Shown piece after piece: positions 60,356-64,000 of a stretch of DNA of 64,000 nt. This stretch comes from Azoarcus sp. KH32C. Lineage in GTDB: Bacteria; Pseudomonadota; Gammaproteobacteria; Burkholderiales; Rhodocyclaceae. Made by a program: the position numbers and the translations under genes. How positions within the stretch are numbered: position 1 is the first letter of the stretch; each line of letters starts with the position of its first letter. The notes below the pieces were generated by a model. That model was given only the letters and a program-made list of their open reading frames with translations, was not told the origin of the DNA and made no database searches. The DNA is taken from NCBI RefSeq assembly GCF_000349945.1, contig NC_020516.1:3100001-3164000 (forward strand). The letters are read 5' to 3'.

Positions 60356-61096
60356 TCAAGAGCGCCGGCAGACTTCCTCGAGCACGCGGCGCACGCGCAT
60401 CATGGCTTCGTGCAGCACCACTTCGATGGTGCTGAACTGGATGCCTGTTTCGCTGGCGCCGCGCCCGGCCGCGTAGTTCGCGACCACATTGATCGCGGCA
60501 TAGGGCACACCCAGTTCCCGCGCGAGCGAAGCTTCGGGCATGCCCGTCATGCCGACGAGTTCCGCGCCGTCGCGCTCCAGCCGATTCACCTCGGCAGCAG
60601 TCTCGAGGCGGGGGCCTTGCGTCGCTGCATAGACCCCGCCGTCGTACATCGGCTCGCCAATACCCGCAGATGCTTCCAGAATGCGCTGGCGCAGCGGCTC
60701 GTCGTACGGATGCGTGAAGTCGATGTGATGAACCGGTTCTTCCGGTCCCTCGAAGAAGGTGCTGCGACGGCCCCAGGTGTAATCGATGATCTGGTTCGGC
60801 ACGACGAGTGCTCCGGGCCCGAAATCCTCGCGGATGCCGCCGACCGACGCCACCGACACGATCGCCGTGGCCTTGACATGCTTCAGCGCCCAGATGTTGG
60901 CCCGGTAGTTCACCTGATGCGGCGGGATCGTGTGTCCGTAGCCGTGACGCGCAAGAAACACCACCGGTCGGTCCGCGAGCGCACCGAAGGTCACTGCGCC
61001 GGAAGGTTCGCCGTAAGGGGTCCGAACGACCTCGCGACGACTGATTTCCAGCGTCGAAAGTTGTGTCAATCCGCTACCGCCGATGATTGCGAGCAT
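60356..61096 (-). CDS. S-methyl-5'-thioinosine / thioadenosine phosphorylase family protein
   Basis: A 246-residue phosphorylase of the MTAP/PNP-2 family. MLAIIGGSGLTQL holds the phosphate loop; VVFLARHGYGHTIPPHQVNYRANIWALK and VSVASVGGIREDFGPG are typical; the substrate methionine segment is GMTGMPEASLARELG. The base-specificity loop reads NVVANYAAGRG, with Asn at the position that is Asp in adenine-type enzymes, as in the Pseudomonas methylthioinosine phosphorylase. So 5'-methylthioinosine, formed after deamination of MTA, is the likely substrate. The start is ATG 61096 rather than 61171. Divergent from typA. Confidence 0.9.
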   Translation of the reverse strand: MLAIIGGSGLTQLSTLEISRREVVRTPYGEPSGAVTFGALADRPVVFLARHGYGHTIPPHQVNYRANIWALKHVKATAIVSVASVGGIREDFGPGALVVPNQIIDYTWGRRSTFFEGPEEPVHHIDFTHPYDEPLRQRILEASAGIGEPMYDGGVYAATQGPRLETAAEVNRLERDGAELVGMTGMPEASLARELGVPYAAINVVANYAAGRGASETGIQFSTIEVVLHEAMMRVRRVLEEVCRRS

Positions 61097-61228
61097 GAAG
61101 CCAGTCTCCTTTAGATCCGGCGCCAATTCTAGCATGCAGCCGAAAACGGCATGCCCCGTCCCCGGGCCCAAAGCGCCGGCTCAATGAATTAGGACTTCAG
61201 ATCGATGCTGCAACGCGGCGCCACGTGC

Positions 61229-61234
61229 TAGAAT
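61229..61234 (+). promoter_or_regulatory. Candidate -10 box before typA
   Basis: TAGAAT followed by an AT-rich ATATGGTTTTTC stretch, 30 bases before the typA ATG. No clear -35 hexamer. Confidence 0.35.
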
Positions 61235-61264
61235 ATATGGTTTTTCAAAGACTTCTGGACCAAC

Positions 61265-63082
<1,818 letters not shown>

Positions 63083-63105
63083 GCTTCGCGCACCTCCCGC
63101 GTATG

Positions 63106-63135
63106 AAAAAGGCGCTGCCACGGCAGCGCCTTTTT
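63106..63135. terminator. Bidirectional rho-independent terminator (typA / galU)
   Basis: AAAAA, stem GGCGCTGCC/GGCAGCGCC, two-base centre, TTTTT. The A-run and T-run make it functional for both typA (+) and the convergent galU (-). Confidence 0.95.
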
Positions 63136-63177
63136 GTTTTCGGCCACCGGAAACGGCGGCCGTACGGACTGCTATCC

Positions 63178-64000
63178 TCAGCCGCGATTGGCGAGGTAGG
63201 CCGCGAACTCTTCACGCACCTCCGGGTGGCGCAACGCAAGTTCCACGGTCGCCTTCAGGTAGCCGAGCTTCGAACCGCAGTCGTAGCGCACGCCCTTGAA
63301 CTGGTAGGCAAGCACCGCCTCTTCCTTCATCAGCGAAGCGATCGCGTCGGTGAGTTGCAGTTCGCCGCCCGCGCCCGGCTTGATCGAGCGCAGGTGGTCA
63401 AAGATGTGCGGCGTCAGGATATAGCGGCCGACCACGGCCTGGGTCGTCGGCGCATCCTCGGGCTTCGGCTTCTCGATGATGCCGGTCACGCGCTGCACGT
63501 CGCCGGTCTGGGTTTCGGTGCTGACGATGCCGTACTGACGGGTATCCTCGCGCGGCACGTTCATTGTGCCGAGCACCGAGCAACGGTTGTAGTTATACAC
63601 GCCCACCATCTGTTCCATCACTGCCGGCGCGCCATGGTTGTCGAGCAGGTCGTCCGCAAGGATGACGGCAAAGGCTTCATCGCCGACCACGGGCGCCGCG
63701 CACAGCACCGCGTGACCCAGGCCGAGCGCCTCGGACTGGCGGATGTAGACGCAGTTCACACCCTTCGGCACCGTCTTCTTGACGATGTCCAGGAGTTCCT
63801 TCTTGCCGCGAGCGGCCAGTTCGGTTTCCAGCTCATAGGCCTTGTCGAAGTGGTCCTCGATCGAACGCTTGGTCCGGCCCGTGATGAAAATCAGGTCGGT
63901 GATCCCCGCATCGACAGCTTCTTCCACCGCGTACTGGATCAACGGCTTGTCCACGATCGGCAGCATTTCCTTCGGGCTCGCCTTCGTCGCCGGCAGGAAG
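63178..64000 (-). CDS. galU: UTP-glucose-1-phosphate uridylyltransferase (5' end outside window)
   Basis: C-terminal part of about 273 residues of a GalU-type nucleotidyltransferase making UDP-glucose for envelope polysaccharides. The frame stays open to the window edge (LPATKASPKEMLPIVDKPLIQYAVEEA), so roughly 20 residues with the first nucleotide loop are missing. Visible: FITGRTKRSIEDHFD, RQSEALGLGHAVLCA, ILADDLLDN, GIIEKPKPEDAPT, and GGELQLTDAI with FKGVRYDCGSKLGYLKA. The first in-frame ATG inside the window (63966) is internal, not the start. Confidence 0.95.
   Translation of the reverse strand, partial: FLPATKASPKEMLPIVDKPLIQYAVEEAVDAGITDLIFITGRTKRSIEDHFDKAYELETELAARGKKELLDIVKKTVPKGVNCVYIRQSEALGLGHAVLCAAPVVGDEAFAVILADDLLDNHGAPAVMEQMVGVYNYNRCSVLGTMNVPREDTRQYGIVSTETQTGDVQRVTGIIEKPKPEDAPTTQAVVGRYILTPHIFDHLRSIKPGAGGELQLTDAIASLMKEEAVLAYQFKGVRYDCGSKLGYLKATVELALRHPEVREEFAAYLANRG

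Overview
The window is about 64 kb of high-GC, densely coding chromosomal DNA from a betaproteobacterium, most probably of the Rhodocyclales (Azoarcus, Aromatoleum or Thauera type). This placement rests on gene content, protein flavour and gene order, not on a database search. The signs are yciB-yciI-bolA-parvulin in one run, etfBA with an acyl-CoA dehydrogenase and a TetR regulator, a ppk1/ppx pair next to relA, an MCE lipid transporter, a SufU-type SUF operon, and HDOD and GGDEF/EAL signalling proteins. I see no rRNA, tRNA, CRISPR array, insertion sequence, integrase or prophage gene. The region reads as core chromosome rather than an island.

Layout. 1-3.3 kb: the 3' part of an EnvZ-type histidine kinase, then yciB-yciI-bolA-parvulin with overlapping stop/start codons, closed by a bidirectional terminator. 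3.3-9.3 kb: a fatty-acid/acyl-CoA block (acyl-CoA dehydrogenase, etfA, etfB, TetR regulator, TatD nuclease, ECHDC3-like hydratase homologue) with three copies of one operator palindrome between etfB and the regulator. 9.3-12.8 kb: an MCE-type lipid ABC transporter. 12.8-18.9 kb: ppx, ppk1 and relA, the polyphosphate and (p)ppGpp genes. 19-24.3 kb: a DMT exporter, MtfA peptidase, a flavodoxin-fold protein, a host-attachment-family protein, a YbaK-type deacylase, thpR, ispF and ispD. 24.4-32.5 kb: an MgtC/DUF4010 membrane protein, the AmmeMemoRadiSam trio, an alpha/beta-hydrolase-like protein and mfd. 32.5-34.8 kb: a large secreted DUF6351-type esterase-like protein.

35-39 kb holds what I consider the most interesting locus: a JAMM metallopeptidase, a MoaD/ThiS-rhodanese-MoeB triple fusion whose carrier Gly-Gly is internal, a cysteine synthase, a 1-Cys peroxiredoxin and a GYD protein. 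It looks like a sulfur-carrier route to cysteine in which the neighbouring peptidase could release the carrier. 39-43.6 kb: LemA, two TPM-domain proteins, DoxX, a phosphoribosyltransferase, CsbD and a secreted protein with three Cys-x10-Cys repeats. 43.9-48.3 kb: an HDOD-GAF-histidine kinase followed by a receiver-PAS-GGDEF-EAL protein. 48.3-54.8 kb: a full SUF iron-sulfur operon (Rrf2 regulator, sufB, C, D, S, U, a SufT-like gene, Rieske ferredoxin). 55-64 kb: a Lon-like protease with a degenerate Walker A, nicotinamide salvage genes, a PEBP-family protein, a small secreted protein, methylthioinosine phosphorylase, typA/bipA and the 3' part of galU.

Functions were read from the translated sequences by eye. 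Starts were chosen from Shine-Dalgarno spacing, overlap with the previous gene and family N-termini. Promoter and operator calls are the least certain entries.
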